Assembly (NCBI GenBank): GCA_000934455.1
Contig: KN886237.1
Coordinates: forward strand, 27,595 to 91,594
DNA length: 64,000 nucleotides
Source: Apostichopus parvimensis
Taxonomy: Eukaryota > Echinodermata > Holothuroidea > Aspidochirotida > Stichopodidae
Direction of reading: 5' to 3'
Each line of letters starts with the position of its first letter. The first letter of the stretch is position 1. This document shows, one piece after another, positions 59,901 through 64,000 of the stretch. Below the pieces are notes generated by a model. That model did not search any database, was not told the DNA's origin, and worked only from the letters and a program-made list of their open reading frames with translations. The position numbers and the translations under genes are program-made.

Positions 59901-62900
59901 TGAATTGCCCTGATAAAAACATACATTCTGTCACAATATATCTCAGCATTTACCAAAATGCATTCCTTTGAGATGCAAAATGCTATGATGATGTTGGTTG
60001 GACATGATGATGATAGACAATTTCAGCGGTTCTGCTAAGCAACATTTGTAGCCACAATGACAAAATGATATTTTTTTTTAACATTTAAGCTTTCTATTTA
60101 GCTGAAAATAGCACATTTTTTTATGTTAATCACATATTCTGAAGGGGAAGTAATGGTAGGGGGGGGGGGGGTGAGTAGTACTATGTGTCATTGGATGAGA
60201 CGTTTGTACCCCAGACCATCCTTGGCAAAAGTAATTTTGAAATACGTGTTAGTGAATGCTTATGATTTTGGAACCTGATGATGGCGTCGGTGTGCAGTGG
60301 AGAGTTTATGAATGGGCAGTCTTTATTGCAAGAGGAAGATATTTCATACCTTCGATTGAAATCTGCTTGTAATGATGGTAATTCATACCAATGAAACAAG
60401 AACAGAATTTAGAACAGACAATACAAGGGAAATCATCAAGGCACCTTGAAACGTTACTTTCAAAATAGTTACACATTGTAAGTTTTAAACATTGCAGGAG
60501 CATCTCAATCAACAGTGTGGTCTCTCATCTTGGAGACACCTTGCACTCCAATAACATGGTTCACTTCAACTCATGAATATTCTCTTACAACATTGTATTC
60601 CAATGCTTAACTTAACCTGCCTCTTTTCCATTGTATGCTTCCACTCAATTTACAAAGTTTTAAAGGTTGAGTGGAATTATGAAAAGGATGATCATTGGAC
60701 TGAATTCGTTTCACAAATACATTTCCGCTCACATCAACAATACGTAATGCGCCTATTTTCTACTTTGTTTTTAGTTGTACCCTCAGTTGATACTGCGTGT
60801 TACTCGAACATTGGGTGCAGAGTATTCTTTTAAAGTGTCACTTTCATTCAAGACTATGATTATATATTTGACATGCTCTTACTGAATAACTATGTTGAGA
60901 TTGCTTAGGAGGATTATGTTGGGAAAAGAAATTTGTTATTTTGCTTTTGCATTTATAGTAATTGTAGCAATACATAACTGCCATATATTAAACATTTTTC
61001 GTCTCATTTGTAGCTATTATTTGTTCCTTATTATGCAAATACATACATTATTTAGCATTTGTACACCCACAGATGCCAACGGTAATGCCAAACAAGAAAC
61101 AACCGGTGGGCTAGCAGAACAAGTTCAAACGGTAAGCAACGTAAACTACGATGCAGAATCTGATAAAAATTGATACGTAATCTCATCAGGTGATATGTCA
61201 GAAGTGCATAATCACCCTTGACGTATCGCATTAAGTATACAGCAAATCACCAGAGATGTTTATAATTGGCAGATAGCTGCCCAAAAAAACAAATGTATAA
61301 AGAGCTGTTTTAGTCGATTGATACGTTTTATTAATATATTGTTAATTCAATATTCACTTACGGTAAGGACAGTTATGAAGCGGTGGAATTTAAATTACTG
61401 AACTTAAAGAGTTAGCAAGCGAAATAACGAGTTTTGAGGTAGTTTCCTGGTTTAATCACTCAAATAACAGTCACATGTTCCACTGCCCTTTAACGTGTTT
61501 TCTTCTCCAAAATGTGAACGCGCGTGAAAATAACTTATTATACATGCCGTCGACACGTGCACCGGTTAAATGCTGACAGTCTTCGAGGTTAAATCCGGAC
61601 ATCATATTACACAGATTACGTATCACATGTTGTGGAAGGTCTTGTGATATGTTCCGTGATATTGCTATTATGATATTTATTCCTTTATATATGATGTCCG
61701 ATGTCTAATGACATAGTGCAAAGTTCTGCTGTACTGCAAAGGAAACAGGAAGTTTGGAATAGAAAATACCGGTCAGCATTGACAAACATAGAACTTACAC
61801 AAAGTTCCACAGGGGGTTCAATTAGATTCGCCAGGACTATGGCAGCTATACTATCTTAACATTTGTTGTTAAAAGAATGCACATACACGAAGTACAATAA
61901 CAGTGGAGGTTAACCCCGAAAACACCACATGATCCTTCATGGAAGATGCTTTTAAGGTCTCCGAACTTGTGTAAGTGGTTTAGCCTTCGACTTCATACAC
62001 CTAAGCTCACTGATTCAAACAGGTCTATAGCCAACACGAGACTGTAATTTAAGCGATCCTTTACAGTACATTGGCTAAATACAAGTTACGTCAAGCTGAA
62101 AATTAAACCGATCTGTATTTTGTTTACCTTAATGTATAAATTGGTCCTTGTAGTATCACCTTCACATATTACGTTTTGCCTTCTCTCCCCCATATGATAA
62201 ATACATCTAATGATATACGTTTATTATGTGAGACCCAATAAATACAGTGTGGTGACAAACTTTGGTTACATAACCAATACCATTAACAGTAATCGAAAGA
62301 TTACAAATAACACTACATTAAACACATGGAAGGAAAAATAGCATTATTAAACGCTTTTATTTTCTTAAAATATTCCATCAGTGCAATAATATAAAAACAT
62401 ATAAATAAATCAGTACTAGGTTGTTAGCAGATTATGAAACATGTGTTTTCCCAGCACAATTTTAATATACCGGGGTATTGAGGGCATTTCAAGCCATAGA
62501 ATAGACACTTAAAAAGATTTGATACTCTTCTTCAAATCTCATTTTCGTATGCACAGATCGCAGTAAATCTGCTACATTCCTGTTCACTTTGATCATATTA
62601 ACCATATTGGGATTACAGCTATACTGATCATGTTAAGTGTTTTATTTGAAGTCCAGCGCTACAGTTTTCATGAATGAAGACATGTATAATGGAATTCTTG
62701 TCCGAAAGTAGATCTGTATAGTTGTATCAGTCTTGAGGAAACTCTGAATTGCGCTAAGGACAGGAAATAAAGATATTAAAAAGGATTTAAAAACTAAACT
62801 TGTTATTTACATGGAGAGTCGGGAAACTTATTTCAAGGAACAGTTGCTCACGAAACATGTCTTTCTGCAGATATGATGACATGTGTTTCAGGTGTACAGA

Positions 62901-63438
62901 ATTAATCAAATTCTTTGAAGGTAACAATGGCAAGTATTTGTTTATCCATTTTCATATCTGCTAGTTAGGCAAACGGGACACACATATCCTAAAAATATGT
63001 ATAAGCTAGGATCGCCATGACTGTTTTGTGTTGAAACATTTGAATTTTAAGTTGTCATATTGAAGGAATACAATCCTTTTCTTAAAAAGAATCCTAGTGG
63101 CATATAACTTCAAATAATAATAATTAAACGCTGGCTATGCAAAAAAACGAGGATAATCCTATCATCTTTTTAGAATTTTGGATACCAGCCACATCAATGA
63201 GTATAGATCTGGCGTAACAATATATTTCCAGATTGTTTTTTTTGTTTTCAATATTTCTTGATTACGTACATATTGGAACGTCAGTATATTGCTTTTAACT
63301 GTTATACTTTAACTCTCGTGATCCAGGAGACTCCCACAGACTTCACAATGCTCAAGAAGGAACTTCTTGCAACTCTAGGGGAGAAAAAACCTCAGCAGCA
63401 AAACCTGTTAAAACTGTTTGATGAGCTACAAAGAAAGT
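56983..63438 (+). CDS. Unrecognised beta-propeller-like gene, partial
   Basis: Four linked exons: 56983-57757, 58815-59046, 61073-61131 and 63327-63438; phases agree at each junction, and the last ends in phase 1, so the gene continues past the right edge. Its 5' exon(s) are not identified, since the first exon needs two bases from upstream. The large exon encodes about 258 residues of repeated beta-strand units (LVVCVGMNIQFYKASNGKIL, DVLLVATGNSITIQ, GDVIYLCTKKYGQALSYD, RLVFILWNKCNVLVYS, NEILIYDV), suggesting a WD40/NHL-like propeller. The small exons encode charged, helical segments; the second and fourth are duplicates of each other (MLKKEFLATLEKK, LLKLFDELQ). I do not recognise the family; an innate-immunity receptor or TRIM-NHL-like protein is possible but is only a guess. 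Confidence 0.65.
58313..58390 (+). mobile_element. hAT (Charlie/Zaphod-like) end remnant
   Basis: CAGTGGTTCCCTAACTGGGG followed by GTGCATGAACCCC and GGGGGTTCGTGAG, the widely found hAT terminal pattern. No right-hand end was located, so it is a fragment within an intron of the propeller-like gene. Confidence 0.55.
61132..63326. other. Intron of the propeller-like gene
   Basis: AT-rich sequence without repeats or coding signal between the third and fourth recognised exons. Confidence 0.5.
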
Positions 63439-64000
63439 GTAAGTACATTTTGGTAGTTCTCAAGTAACACCGGCCTAAAACAATAATGGTACCTTATGAG
63501 GCGTCCATTATTGTTTTCCTCTACACCGCTTGTTATTGATAAACCATTAATTGTTGCGGAGTTGCAATGTTATGACACTACATGTATAGCGTATCAGGTT
63601 AACAAAACGAGATGACGTTGAGTTGTTCAGTATAACTACTTCTCGTAAAAGAGTACCATGTTCTGATGTCTTGCATGTCACTAAATACCTTATATTCCTG
63701 TATGTTAGAGAAGTAACGAACGTTTCTCAGGTCGAGCGTTAATTTACTAAAATTGTAGAGAAGTATAAAACTTGTCTGTTATGCTTTACTGCCCCTCTAG
63801 CATAAACACACCTTTTTTTTCGGTAAACACAGTTTTGATGGTTTGCCTAATTGTTAGGTAACATCGATGCCCGATTCCCCATAATATGCTGTGTTCTGTC
63901 CCAAATTAATAACAATCGACCGGAAAGTATTCTTTTATTTGTCAAAGGGATGCATTTCATGCATGTTGTATTAAAAGAAAAGTCAGCAATGACTGGATTA
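63439..64000. other. Right edge, intronic
   Basis: It follows the donor GTAAGTACATTTTGG, which is also found after the paralogous exon at 59047, so the duplication includes the start of the intron. No further exon is visible before the edge. Confidence 0.5.

Noticed and set aside
60573-60833. 86-codon frame MNILLQHCIPML
   Set aside because: Intronic in the propeller-like gene, no splice support and no recognisable protein features.

Overview
The window is nuclear DNA of an intron-rich metazoan. Split genes with GT-AG introns, very many short DNA-transposon copies, a tRNA-derived SINE, a Penelope-like retroelement and long minisatellites all point to a draft invertebrate assembly, which has two N gaps here (19497-19546 and 38345-39210). 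I favour an echinoderm such as a sea cucumber, but only as inference from gene content and repeat style.

From left to right: a possible 35-residue membrane micropeptide (minus strand, about 1 kb); a 3.5 kb block of nested DNA-transposon relics (3.7-7.8 kb); an uncharacterised 531-residue basic protein (minus, 8.0-9.6 kb); CFAP68, a cilium microtubule inner protein in three exons (plus, 11.9-14.1 kb); a decayed partial copy of the HSPA13 C-terminus (15.9-16.1 kb); HSPA13/STCH, a microsomal Hsp70-like ATPase, in six exons (minus, 16.2-21.6 kb); nicastrin, the gamma-secretase substrate-gating subunit, in 16 exons (plus, 23.2-46.5 kb); a gene desert with a tRNA-like relic (46.5-50.7 kb); a 5'-truncated Penelope-like element (minus, 50.7-52.4 kb); another DNA-transposon relic (53.5-54.6 kb); and the start of an unrecognised beta-propeller-like gene (plus, from 57.0 kb) that runs off the right edge.

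Exon structures for CFAP68, HSPA13 and NCSTN were read by hand. All phases close, giving 150, 431 and 715 residues. HSPA13 and NCSTN are divergent, about 1.6 kb apart. Both products are in the secretory pathway, but nothing in the sequence shows joint control.

The most unusual feature is inside nicastrin. At least nine introns carry their own private minisatellite, and in introns 3, 7 and 10 the repeat unit includes or imitates the adjoining splice site, making arrays of decoy donors or acceptors. Other points of note are a hammerhead-ribozyme-like motif in the Penelope-like tail that also occurs as short tails in nicastrin introns, a perfect 30-bp palindrome centred on its predicted cleavage trinucleotide, a 7-codon repeat grown inside the HSPA13 relic, and a duplicated exon pair in the right-hand gene.
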